NCBI RefSeq assembly: GCF_009828065.1
Contig: NZ_WTYK01000004.1
Coordinates: 186,001 to 250,000, forward strand
Source of the DNA: Croceibacterium soli
GTDB taxonomy: Bacteria > Pseudomonadota > Alphaproteobacteria > Sphingomonadales > Sphingomonadaceae
Length of the DNA stretch: 64,000 bases
Direction of reading: 5' to 3'
The translations under genes and the position numbers were made by a program. Positions 1 to 8,415 of the stretch are shown here, in pieces; position 1 is the first letter of the stretch; every line of letters begins with the position of its first letter. The notes under the pieces were generated by a model. That model did no database searches, was not told the origin of the DNA, and worked only from the letters and a program-made list of their open reading frames with translations.

Positions 1-1246
1 GATCGCCGGCTGGAAGGTGATCAACGAATCCGACATGATCCTGAAGCCGGACCTGGGCGAGGTCTACATGGATCCGTTCAGCGCCACGCCGATGATGATC
101 GTGTTCTGCGACATCGTCGAGCCGTCGACCGGTGACTGGTACGCGCGCGATCCGCGCACGACCGCCAAGCGGGCCGAGAACTTCCTCAAGACCACCGGCA
201 TCGGCGACACCGTCTATGTCGGCCCCGAGGCCGAGTTCTTCATGTTCGACGACGTGCGCTTCGAAGATCACTACGCCGGTTCGGGCTTCCAGATCGACGA
301 TGTCGAGCTGCCGACGAACACCGCCACCGAGATCGAGGGCGGCAACATGGCGCACCGTCCGCGCGCCAAGGGCGGCTACTTCCCGGTGGCCCCGGTCGAC
401 AGCGCCGTGGACATTCGCGGCGAGATGGTCGCGACGATGCTCGAGATGGGCCTGCCCTGCGACAAGCATCACCACGAAGTGGCTGCGGCTCAGCACGAGC
501 TGGGCCTGACGTTTGGCACGCTGACGCAGACCGCCGACCGCATGCAGATCTACAAGTACGTCGTGCACCAGGTCGCCCATGCTTACGGCAAGACGGCGAC
601 GTTCATGCCGAAGCCGATCAAGAACGACAACGGCAGCGGCATGCACACGCACTTCTCGATCTGGGACGGCGGCAAGCCGCTGTTCGCCGGTAACGGCTAT
701 GCCGGGCTGTCCGACATGTGCCTGTACTTCATCGGCGGCGTCATCAAGCACGCCAAGGCGCTGAACGCCTTCACCAACCCCGGCACCAACAGCTACAAGC
801 GGCTGGTCCCGGGCTTCGAGGCACCTGTGCTGCTGGCCTATTCGGCACGCAACCGTTCGGCTTCGTGCCGCATCCCGTACGGCACGGGCGAGAAGGCCAA
901 GCGGGTCGAGTTCCGCTTCCCCGACGCGCTTGCCAACCCCTACCTCGCTTATGCCGCGCTGCTGATGGCCGGCCTCGACGGGATCCAGAACAAGATCCAC
1001 CCGGGCGAAGCGATGGACAAGAACCTATACGACCTGCCGCCGGCAGAGCTGGCCGAGGTACCGACGGTCTGCGGCAGCCTGCGCGAAGCGCTCGAATCGC
1101 TCGCCGCGGACAACGAGTTCCTGCTGCAGGGCGACGTGTTCACCAAAGACCAGATCGACTCCTACCTCGAACTGAAGTGGGAAGAAGTCAGCCGCTGGGA
1201 AACGACCCCCAGCCCGGTCGAATTCGACATGTACTACAGCGGCTGA
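1..1246 (+). CDS. glnA: Glutamine synthetase type I, 5' truncated by the window edge
   Basis: Ligates ammonia to glutamate with ATP in the cytoplasm, the main route of nitrogen assimilation. The reading frame is already open at base 2, so the start lies outside the window. About 414 residues are visible and roughly 55 N-terminal residues are missing from the usual 468-470. Visible family features are the PEAEFF active-site strand, the [12 protein letters not shown] metal and ATP site, the [10 protein letters not shown] flap region and the [10 protein letters not shown] arginine cluster. Near the end NLYDLPP (Tyr codon at 1028-1030) is the adenylylation loop used by GlnE, so regulation by adenylylation is likely. 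A strong terminator follows, so it is the last gene of its transcript. Identification is secure. Confidence 0.97.
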   Translation, partial: IAGWKVINESDMILKPDLGEVYMDPFSATPMMIVFCDIVEPSTGDWYARDPRTTAKRAENFLKTTGIGDTVYVGPEAEFFMFDDVRFEDHYAGSGFQIDDVELPTNTATEIEGGNMAHRPRAKGGYFPVAPVDSAVDIRGEMVATMLEMGLPCDKHHHEVAAAQHELGLTFGTLTQTADRMQIYKYVVHQVAHAYGKTATFMPKPIKNDNGSGMHTHFSIWDGGKPLFAGNGYAGLSDMCLYFIGGVIKHAKALNAFTNPGTNSYKRLVPGFEAPVLLAYSARNRSASCRIPYGTGEKAKRVEFRFPDALANPYLAYAALLMAGLDGIQNKIHPGEAMDKNLYDLPPAELAEVPTVCGSLREALESLAADNEFLLQGDVFTKDQIDSYLELKWEEVSRWETTPSPVEFDMYYSG

Positions 1247-1272
1247 TCGCACTTCGATCGACCGAGAAGGAG

Positions 1273-1303
1273 GGGCGCCCGGAGAGATCCGGGCGCCCTT
1301 TTT
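1273..1303 (+). terminator. Rho-independent terminator of glnA
   Basis: A perfect 10-bp G+C stem (1273-1282 with 1289-1298) closes a 6-base loop and is followed at once by five T residues. It lies 26 bp after the glnA stop codon. Confidence 0.93.
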
Positions 1304-1314
1304 CGTGCGCAGGT

Positions 1315-1434
1315 AATCCTCCCCTGCAAGGGGAGGGGACCGCCCGCGAAGCGGGTAGTGCAGGGGTGTCCCCGCCGGCGGTTACACCCCTCCGTCAGCC
1401 CTCCCGGCTGCCACCTCCCCTCCCAGGGGAGGAT
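1315..1434. repeat. Family A palindromic repeat, copy A1
   Basis: About 120 bp, starting AATCCTCCCC and ending GGGGAGGAT, with inner inverted repeats (GGGGTGT / ACACCCC, GAGGGG / CCCCTC). It lies between the glnA terminator and the lysozyme gene. The remaining stretch from 1435 to the lysozyme start contains an A/T-richer segment at about 1465-1510 that may hold the lysozyme promoter; I cannot define -35 and -10 boxes. Confidence 0.85.
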
Positions 1435-1549
1435 CGGTCGATCGGCCGTCCAGTCGACTCAACTAGGTATTTTCCACCGCGAAAACCATTTTCCTATTCG
1501 CTTCGAACCTGCTTCATGCCGCCACCGGATCGACTTGGCGGGGGCGACG

Positions 1550-2134
1550 ATGCGGCGGGAAATCATCTTCGACAGAGTGCGGGCAATGCTCGGGCGCGGC
1601 TTTCGGCGGGACGAGATCGTCTCGCTCGACCAGGCGATTCAGGCGGCGCTGGACGGCAGCGCAGGGCAATGCCCACGGCAGGTCGGCCCCGCCGGAGTCG
1701 CGATGATCAAGCGCTTCGAAGGCTGCGCCCAGGCGCGGCCCGACGGCCGGTTCGAAGCCTATCCCGATCCCGGAACGGGCGGCGTGCCGTGGACCATCGG
1801 CTGGGGCGCCACGGGGCCGGGTATCGGCCCCGGCACGGTGTGGACCCAGGCGGAATGCGACGCGCGGCTGGAAGCCGACATCGCCCGCCACGCCAGCGAA
1901 GTCCTGCGGGCGCTGGCCGGCGCCACGGCGACGCAAGGGCAGTTCGATGCGCTGGTCTCGTTCCACTACAACACCGGCGCGATCGGCCGGGCGACGCTGA
2001 CCCGGCTGCACCGCGAAGGCCGGCACGATGCTGCGGCGGGCGAGTTCGCCCGCTGGAACAAGGCCGGCGGGCGCGTGCTGCACGGGCTGTCCCGCCGCCG
2101 GGCAGCCGAGGCCGAGCTCTACCGAAACGGCTGA
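1550..2134 (+). CDS. GH24 (T4-type) lysozyme / endolysin-like muramidase
   Basis: Predicted to cleave the beta-1,4 bond between MurNAc and GlcNAc in peptidoglycan. The 194-residue protein carries the glycoside hydrolase 24 catalytic triad, here Glu57 (KRFEG), Asp73 (YPDPG) and Thr82 (WTIGWG), with the usual spacing. Residues 1-45 form an N-terminal extension (MRREIIFDRVRAMLGRGF...) outside the lysozyme fold. No signal peptide or membrane segment is visible, so how it would reach the cell wall is unclear. The ATG at 1550 is chosen because the frame upstream runs through the repeat and because a G-rich stretch precedes it. There are no phage genes nearby, so it looks like a domesticated endolysin. 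The enzyme family is secure; the role is not. Confidence 0.85.
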   Translation: MRREIIFDRVRAMLGRGFRRDEIVSLDQAIQAALDGSAGQCPRQVGPAGVAMIKRFEGCAQARPDGRFEAYPDPGTGGVPWTIGWGATGPGIGPGTVWTQAECDARLEADIARHASEVLRALAGATATQGQFDALVSFHYNTGAIGRATLTRLHREGRHDAAAGEFARWNKAGGRVLHGLSRRRAAEAELYRNG

Positions 2135-2210
2135 ATTCGGCCCGAAATCGCGCCGGAAAACGGGAACCTAAAGGGTCGCCCCCCGGTTTCGCGGACAAGG
2201 AGTATCCCAG

Positions 2211-3281
2211 ATGAAACATTTAATCACCGGAGTCGCTGCCATCGCGCTTTTCGCGGCAGCGGCGCAAGGCCAGGGCAACAGCCAGGGCAAGGGCAACGAC
2301 GTCGATCACTCCAAGCATGCCGCGGGGCAATCGATGAAGGCAGCCGAGAACAAGAGCGACAAGCCGGACAAGGGCAATGCGGCCAAAGCGGACCGCGGCG
2401 AAAGCGGTCCGAAGCAGGCTGCCATGCGCGGCAACGAAGGCAATCGCGGGCAAGGCAATGCCGAACGCAAGGACGTCGCAAAGGCCGCTTCCGGCCAAGG
2501 AAAAGCCGACCGCAAGGACATGGCGAAGGCCGATGCCGGCGAAAAGAACCGCGGCAACTCCGCCTCCAAAGCCGACCGCGGCAACGACGATCGCCGCGTC
2601 GCCCGGAGGGACGACGATGCGCGCGGTATCCGCGTGCTGGACGATGGCCGGCGCATCTTCGAAGCGCCCCGCGATCGTGGCGAGTTCGCCTTCCTCGATG
2701 CCGGCCGCGGACTGATCGACGGCTGCCCCCCTGGACTTGCCAAGAAGAACAACGGCTGCCTTCCCCCGGGACAGGCCAAGCAGGGCAACCGCTTCGCCGA
2801 CTTCGACCCGGATTGGTGGGGCCTCCGCGGCCTGGGCGACGGGCGGTATCTCTACGACGACGGCCACCTGTTGCGGCTGAACGGGGACCGCGTGGCCGGC
2901 TTCATCCCGCTGCTCGGCGGCGCGCTGGCCCTGGGTAATCCGTGGCCGAGCTATTACGACCCGGTGCCGGTACCCGACTACTACGTCGACTACTACGATC
3001 TCGGGCCGAGCGGCGGATACCGCTATGCCGACAACGTGCTCTACCGGGTCGACCCGCAGACCTCCGTCATCAGCTCGATCGCGGCGCTGCTGACCGGCAA
3101 TCCGATCAACGTCGGCGCGCCGATGCCCGCCGGGTACGACGTGTACAACGTGCCCTACCCGTACCGCAGCCAGTACGCCGACGGGCCCGACGCCGCCTAC
3201 CGCTACAACGACGGATATATCTACGAGGTCGATCCGACGACGCAGCTGGTCAGAGCGGCCATCGAATTGATCGCAGGTTGA
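2211..3281 (+). CDS. Secreted protein with Lys/Asn-rich region and three Y-x-Y-D repeats
   Basis: I do not recognise a characterised family. The 356 residues begin with a signal peptide (MKHLITGVAAIALFAAAAQG) and follow a good AAGGAG site at 2197-2202, which fixes the start. Residues 20-135 are low complexity and rich in Lys, Gly, Asn, Asp and Ala, probably disordered. Residues 171-191 hold two C-x-PPG-x-AK motifs (CPPGLAKKNNG, CLPPGQAKQGN), reminiscent of RcnB-like periplasmic proteins. Three copies of a pattern of the form Y-x-Y-x-D-x-x-L-Y-x-V-D follow at about 213-237, 270-296 and 330-356, separated by Tyr/Pro-rich linkers. It precedes a fasciclin lipoprotein by 11 bp, so both are probably envelope proteins of one transcript. 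Confidence 0.8.
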   Translation: MKHLITGVAAIALFAAAAQGQGNSQGKGNDVDHSKHAAGQSMKAAENKSDKPDKGNAAKADRGESGPKQAAMRGNEGNRGQGNAERKDVAKAASGQGKADRKDMAKADAGEKNRGNSASKADRGNDDRRVARRDDDARGIRVLDDGRRIFEAPRDRGEFAFLDAGRGLIDGCPPGLAKKNNGCLPPGQAKQGNRFADFDPDWWGLRGLGDGRYLYDDGHLLRLNGDRVAGFIPLLGGALALGNPWPSYYDPVPVPDYYVDYYDLGPSGGYRYADNVLYRVDPQTSVISSIAALLTGNPINVGAPMPAGYDVYNVPYPYRSQYADGPDAAYRYNDGYIYEVDPTTQLVRAAIELIAG

Positions 3282-3292
3282 GGGGGCACCGC

Positions 3293-3865
3293 ATGGACTT
3301 CGTGAACTTGCGCATTCTTACCGCCTTGGCCGCCGCGACGCTCGCGCTGGGCGGGTGCGCCGAGGAGGCCGAACAGGGCCAGGCCGGGCAGGAGGCCGGA
3401 TCGGAGACCGAGAACGAGACCCTGGCGCAGGCGATCGCCGGCGCCGACAACTTGTCCTCGGCAGCCAAGGCGCTCGGCGATGTCGGGCTTGCTCCGGTGT
3501 TCGACGGAGCCGGGTCCTACACGATACTCGTCCCCAACAACGACGCCTTCGCCGCGCTTGGCGAAGTCCACGACGCGGGCGCCGGCACGGAGCACCGCGC
3601 AGCGCTGGCCGCCATCCTGCGCGACCACATCGTGCCGGGCTACCTGACGCCGGCGGACATCGGAGCGGCGATCGACGCCCAGGGCGGCACCGTCCGCGCC
3701 GAGACCATGGGCGAGCAGACCTTGCGCTTCAGCCGCGACGGCGAAAGCATCCGCGTGACCAGCGACGACGGCTCTTCGGCCCTGATCGCCGGAGAAGCGC
3801 TGCGGGCCAGCAATGGCGTCGCGATCCCCCTGGACGGCGTGCTGAAGGACCTCACGCCCGCCTGA
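3293..3865 (+). CDS. Fasciclin-domain lipoprotein
   Basis: A 190-residue predicted outer or periplasmic lipoprotein. The ATG at 3293 follows an AGGGGG site and opens a lipoprotein signal peptide ending in the lipobox LALGGC, so acylation at that Cys is expected. A short acidic Glu/Gln/Gly linker leads into one fasciclin (FAS1) domain: TLAQAIAGA at its start, the conserved YTILVPNNDAFAAL strand, then ILRDHIVPGYL and the final NGVAIPLDGVL. FAS1 domains mediate adhesion in many organisms, but the ligand here is unknown. It sits directly after the secreted repeat protein. Confidence 0.88.
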   Translation: MDFVNLRILTALAAATLALGGCAEEAEQGQAGQEAGSETENETLAQAIAGADNLSSAAKALGDVGLAPVFDGAGSYTILVPNNDAFAALGEVHDAGAGTEHRAALAAILRDHIVPGYLTPADIGAAIDAQGGTVRAETMGEQTLRFSRDGESIRVTSDDGSSALIAGEALRASNGVAIPLDGVLKDLTPA

Positions 3866-3877
3866 TCCTCCCGTGCG

Positions 3878-4003
3878 ATCCTCCCCTGCAAGGGGTGTGG
3901 CAGCCCGCGGGGCTGACGGAGGGGTGTGGCCGCCGGATGCAACCGCTGGCGTTGACACCCCTCCACCGCCTTCGGCGGTCCCCCTCCCCCTCCGGGGGAG
4001 GAT
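3878..4003. repeat. Family A palindromic repeat, copy A2
   Basis: About 126 bp starting ATCCTCCCCTGCAAGGGG and ending GGGGGAGGAT. Inner inverted repeats GGAGGGGTGT / ACACCCCTCC flank a divergent core. It fills the first half of the 332-bp gap between the fasciclin gene and tamB, which are convergent, so it may act as a transcript end. No gene is visible in the gap. Confidence 0.85.
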
Positions 4004-4078
4004 CTTGGTGGCGCGCAAGCCTCCATGTACCACCCGTTCGCCCGAACCCGTTGGAGGCCAAGCTGGTCGCGCGTGTGG

Positions 4079-4171
4079 TTCGACAAGCTCACCACGAACG
4101 GAGATGGTGGCTCCAGTCTAGCACCGCTCTTCATCGCCCCCACTCCCGTTCGCCCTGAGCTTGTCGAAGGG
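4079..4171. repeat. Family C repeat pair
   Basis: Two copies of the TTCGACAAGCTCA family lie here, one forward at 4079-4101 and one reversed at 4147-4171 (CGTTCGCCCTGAGCTTGTCG). Together they form an imperfect inverted pair downstream of tamB. Confidence 0.75.
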
Positions 4172-4197
4172 CGCCCGCGTGACCGTGGGGCTCCGGA

Positions 4198-7100
4198 TCA
4201 GTAGTCCCGGCTGTATTCCAGCGCGACGCTCTCGCGGCCGAGCGAGGAGATCGTCGCCAGCAGGGAGAGCCAGCTGGTGATGCGGAACTCGACCTCGGTG
4301 GCGGTGTAGCCGCGGCCGTCGGTGATCACTTCGGCGTAAAACCGGCGGCCGAAGCGCTTGCCCAGCGCCAGGGCCGTGCCGCGGTCGAGCGCGGGATCGG
4401 CGGCGACGATGCGCAGCCGGTCGAGGCCGATGGCGCTGCGCAGCTGGTTGATCGGATCCATGCCGCCGCCGCCGCGGAGGCTGGCCAGGGCCGAACCGAG
4501 CTGCAGGGCATCGGTGGCCGAGAGGTCGCTGATCGAACCGCCAAACAGCAACTGGGCGAGGATTTCCTCCTGCGGCAGCGAGGGGTTCGAACTGAAGGTG
4601 ATCTCCGGCCGGGTGGCATTGCCGGAGACCTGCACCTGGACGTCGATCCCGCCGGACTCGGTCTCGGTTTCCGCGACGAGATCGATCTGCGGATCGGGCG
4701 GCGAGTTCTGGTCGAAATCGATGACACCGCGCGTGATCTCGAAGCGCGAGCCGGCGAACGAGTAGAAGCCGCGGCGCGGCACGATCCGGGCGGAGCCGCC
4801 GATGCGCGGCTCGGCCGTCGTGCCGCGCAGCCTGATGTTGGCGGACCATTCGCTGTCGAGGCCCATGCCGTCGACCTCCACGCCGCTGCGTGCGACCGCA
4901 TCGATCAGGTAACGCCAGGGTGCGCTGACCCCTCTCGCCGGCGCCACGTCCGCAGGCACGTTGATCTCGCGCGTGCGAATGTTGGGCAGTTCCTCGGCCC
5001 CGCTCGCGCCGCCGAGGCGCCAGCGCGCCTCGTTCACCGCCAGGCGGCCGGCCACCGTTCCGCCGACGCCGTCCGAGACGATCCGCATCGGCCCGGTGAC
5101 GGTGGCGCCCATCGTCGCCATGTCGAGGATCTCGGCATTGCGCGCGGCGATCCTGAGATCGATCCGCGGACCCCGGCCTGGACCCATGTCCGCCAGATCG
5201 ACGGTGCCGCTACCGGTCACCCGGCCGCCGTTGGGGGCCGTTCCCGCGAAGCTGGTCAGTTGCAGCCGCGAACCGGAGAAGCGCCCGCGCGCGCGGACCT
5301 GGCGCACGTCGGTGCCGGTGATCGAGCTCTGCACCCGGAGCGCGTCGCCGGCGAGCGAACCGCGCACCCGCGGCGAGATGAGCGAGCCGCGCACGTCGGC
5401 GGCGACGCGCAGCGTGCCGGTGATGTCGAGCGTGTCGAGCGCGGCGAGCCGCCACAGCGCATCGGCCGGACCTTCGTAGCGCAGCTGGGCGAACAGGTCG
5501 CCGGCGCTCAGGCGCTCGAACAAGGAGCCGTCGCGCGGCATGCCGGCGATGCGGCCCTGGAACCGGCCCCTGGTCTCGCCCTCCTCCTCGATCACCGCGC
5601 GGGCCTGCGCCAGGGTGGGCGAGAGCCGCGCGACGAGCGCGAGATCGACCGGGCGCGAGGTGAGCAGCAGGCCGGAGCGGGTGAGGTTGTCGACCATGAC
5701 CCGCGCCTCGCCCGTGGGGACGCCGCCCGCGCCGGACTGGAAGTCGACGATGCCCGAGATGGTGCCGCCGAGCCCGAGATCGGAAAGCGCCACGTCGAGC
5801 AGCGAGAGTGGCATGCCGGACAGGCTGACCCGGCCTTGCGCACCGCCGGGGCCGCCGAAGTTGCCTTCGGCAATGGCGATGCCGCCGCCGAAGTTCAGCT
5901 GGGTGCGCTGGAGCTGCCAGCTGCCGTCGTCCTGGCGCAGCAGCACGGCCCTGCGCGGCATGGAAATCGGCCGCGCGCCGTAGCTGCCGCGCGCCGCCAC
6001 GGCGACCCGCTCGGGCGCGACGTCGCCGGTCAGCTGCAGCTGGAAGCGGCTGCCCCGGCGCCCGGCGAGCGAGGCGTTGAACGTGCCGCGTCCGTTCACG
6101 ACCGCAGCGTCGGCAGCGAGGCGGCCGACGAACAGCGTGCCGTAGCTGAGGCCCTGCGCGCTGACGGTCCCCTGGACGGTGCTGGTGCCCTGGGCGAAGA
6201 AGCCGCTCAGGTCGATGTCGGCGCGGCGGATGGCCAGCGGAGTCTCGCCGCCGAAGCGGGCGTCGTTGGCGGTCAGATCCACGTCGAAGCCCTGCCCGCC
6301 GCTGCGCGGCATAAGACCGATCGTTCCGTCCAGGCCGCCGCCCGCGAGCGCCAGATTCCCGGAGACGGCGCCTTCACCCAGCACGACTTCGCCGGTGACG
6401 TTCGTCTGCCAGACTTCCAGGCGATCGATGGCGACGCGCGTGGGGCCGCCGGGGGGCGCGTAGAGGTGAAGCAGGCCGTCGAACGGCCCGAGCATCGACC
6501 CGCCGGAGGTTTCGATGCGGAAGCCGTCCTCGGTCGGGGCGAGCGCGACACGCACGTCCTTCAGGCCGGCGGCCGGCAGCGGATCGGCGAACACCAGCAC
6601 GGCGCGCGGGCCCTCGCCGGTCAGCTCGCCTTCGACGGTGAAGGCCCCGTAATCGACATGGCGCCCGGCGCCCGCGAGAGTGGTCTCCCCGCCTTGCACG
6701 CGCCCGTCGAGCAGCAGGGTCAGCTTGCTCGCGGTGATGCTGGTGCGGTTGAAGACGATCGGCCGGCCGGCGCCGATCAGGACGCCGCCGTTGAAGCGGA
6801 TGTTCTCACCGGCGAGGTTAGACAGCGTGGCGTTGGTGACCCGCGGCATCCGTCCGGTGAAATTGGCCTGGAGCGTCCACGGCACGCCGCTGGCGGTTCT
6901 GAACGCGATCTTCGCCCCGGCGTCGATCGTGCCGAGGTTCTCCAGCTCGAGGCCGCGCACCTCGACCGGGCCGGTCAGGGCATAGGCACCCCGCGCCATG
7001 TCGCCGCGCAAGGAAAGGTCCGCCCTGAGGCCGGGGAACCTGAGGGCGAGGCTGTCCGACAGCAGGGTATCGCCGGTGAGGAGCACCGTTCCCTTCAGCG

Positions 7101-8415
7101 TGCCGCCGACAAGCCGCGGGTCGAGCAGTTCGTTGCCGCTCTGCACGCGTTCCACGGTCGCATCGACCGGCAGGGTGTAGCGCGTGCCGTCCCAGCTCAG
7201 CACGCCGCGCTGGAAGAAGCCGGAGAAGACCGTGCCGGAGAAGTCGGCCCTGCCGATGCGCAGTTCGTGGGGTACGCGCAGGCCGCGGAACGGGCCGTCG
7301 AGAGTTGCCGCGATCTCCGCGTCCTCGAGCCGCATGCCTTCGCCGAACAGCTCTGGATCGGCCAGGCTGGCTTCCAGCACGACCCCGTCGAAGGCGTTTT
7401 CGGCTAGGTCGATGGCGCCTTCCGCATCGGCGCTGACGCCGCGGCTGCGCAAGGCGAACGTGCCCTGCAGCACACTGTCCTGCAGAGTGCCGATCGCCGC
7501 CAGCGAGACGACTTCGCCCATCGCCCGCGCCGGCAGGCCGGTGAGGTAGGCGCCCGGAAAGGCCTGGCCGGAGATGCGGTACCGTCCGGCCCGGTTGAAC
7601 AGCCTGAATGCGGCGACCCGCTCGCCCGCGCCGAGAGCCAGGAACGAGCCGTCCCACCGCTCCCACGATCCCGTGCCCTTCAGCCGGGCGTGCAGGTCCT
7701 CCTCGGCCCCGAGCAGGCCGGCCAGGAGGCCGCCTTCGGGCGCGCGGTAGTCGAAATCGATGTCGAACTTGTCGCCGTCGGGCTCGACGTTGATCAGCGC
7801 CTCCAGGTGATCGCCGCCGCCGAGATCGCCGTCGGCATCGAGGAACACGAGCCCGTCGCGGATGTCGGCCTTGGCGCGGAAGTCGATCAGCCGCTCCTCG
7901 CCGGCCAGGCCCGGGACCACGCGCAGATCGTCGACCACGAACTGGTCCACGCGGATGTCAAAATCGGGCAGGATCGGCGCCTCGGGGTCGCCGGGGTTCA
8001 GCTCCGGCGAGGCGTAGAGCGTGCCGTCGTGGAGGACCAGGGAGCGGACGTCGAGGCCGGCGTAAAGGAACTTGTAGGGCCGCCAGTTGAGCTCGACCTC
8101 GGGCACTTCCAGGAACAGCGTGCCCTCTGCGTCGCGGAACTCCACGTCGTAGAGCGTGGCGTTCCAGAGGACCGACCCTTCGATGCGCCCCACGGAGACT
8201 GCCAGGCCCGAGGCCGGCGCGACCCTGGCGATGCGGTCCACGATGTACTGCCGCCCGGAGCCGGTGTGGAGGAACAGCACGGCCAGCGCGATGAGCGCCA
8301 GCAACAGGGCCAGCAGGCGGCCGATCCATACCGCCGCCCGCCGCGCCGGGTGGCGGCGAACCGAGCGCACGGTCGCTCCTTCCGTGCCTTCGACGACGGC
8401 CTCTTCCCCGGCCAT
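4198..8415 (-). CDS. tamB: Translocation and assembly module inner-membrane protein TamB
   Basis: A 1405-residue AsmA/TamB-family protein, anchored in the inner membrane and spanning the periplasm. With TamA it helps insert some outer-membrane proteins, and members of the family are proposed lipid bridges to the outer membrane. After a basic cytoplasmic start, residues of about 30-55 form one transmembrane helix (GRLLALLLALIALAVLFLHT). A very long region of alternating beta strands follows. The C-terminal DUF490 portion includes the QIDLVAETETESGGIDV strand and ends EYSRDY. Its ATG overlaps the tamA stop codon by one base (TGATG), so the two are translationally coupled. The length fits the family. 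Confidence 0.93.
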   Translation of the reverse strand: MAGEEAVVEGTEGATVRSVRRHPARRAAVWIGRLLALLLALIALAVLFLHTGSGRQYIVDRIARVAPASGLAVSVGRIEGSVLWNATLYDVEFRDAEGTLFLEVPEVELNWRPYKFLYAGLDVRSLVLHDGTLYASPELNPGDPEAPILPDFDIRVDQFVVDDLRVVPGLAGEERLIDFRAKADIRDGLVFLDADGDLGGGDHLEALINVEPDGDKFDIDFDYRAPEGGLLAGLLGAEEDLHARLKGTGSWERWDGSFLALGAGERVAAFRLFNRAGRYRISGQAFPGAYLTGLPARAMGEVVSLAAIGTLQDSVLQGTFALRSRGVSADAEGAIDLAENAFDGVVLEASLADPELFGEGMRLEDAEIAATLDGPFRGLRVPHELRIGRADFSGTVFSGFFQRGVLSWDGTRYTLPVDATVERVQSGNELLDPRLVGGTLKGTVLLTGDTLLSDSLALRFPGLRADLSLRGDMARGAYALTGPVEVRGLELENLGTIDAGAKIAFRTASGVPWTLQANFTGRMPRVTNATLSNLAGENIRFNGGVLIGAGRPIVFNRTSITASKLTLLLDGRVQGGETTLAGAGRHVDYGAFTVEGELTGEGPRAVLVFADPLPAAGLKDVRVALAPTEDGFRIETSGGSMLGPFDGLLHLYAPPGGPTRVAIDRLEVWQTNVTGEVVLGEGAVSGNLALAGGGLDGTIGLMPRSGGQGFDVDLTANDARFGGETPLAIRRADIDLSGFFAQGTSTVQGTVSAQGLSYGTLFVGRLAADAAVVNGRGTFNASLAGRRGSRFQLQLTGDVAPERVAVAARGSYGARPISMPRRAVLLRQDDGSWQLQRTQLNFGGGIAIAEGNFGGPGGAQGRVSLSGMPLSLLDVALSDLGLGGTISGIVDFQSGAGGVPTGEARVMVDNLTRSGLLLTSRPVDLALVARLSPTLAQARAVIEEEGETRGRFQGRIAGMPRDGSLFERLSAGDLFAQLRYEGPADALWRLAALDTLDITGTLRVAADVRGSLISPRVRGSLAGDALRVQSSITGTDVRQVRARGRFSGSRLQLTSFAGTAPNGGRVTGSGTVDLADMGPGRGPRIDLRIAARNAEILDMATMGATVTGPMRIVSDGVGGTVAGRLAVNEARWRLGGASGAEELPNIRTREINVPADVAPARGVSAPWRYLIDAVARSGVEVDGMGLDSEWSANIRLRGTTAEPRIGGSARIVPRRGFYSFAGSRFEITRGVIDFDQNSPPDPQIDLVAETETESGGIDVQVQVSGNATRPEITFSSNPSLPQEEILAQLLFGGSISDLSATDALQLGSALASLRGGGGMDPINQLRSAIGLDRLRIVAADPALDRGTALALGKRFGRRFYAEVITDGRGYTATEVEFRITSWLSLLATISSLGRESVALEYSRDY

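Noticed and set aside
5260-7407. Long open frame on the plus strand opposite tamB (about 715 codons)
   Set aside because: It mirrors the tamB codon pattern, has the Arg/Ala/Gly/Asp-rich composition of a G+C-rich shadow frame and matches no family. The same holds for the long frame opposite clpB at 38879-41548.
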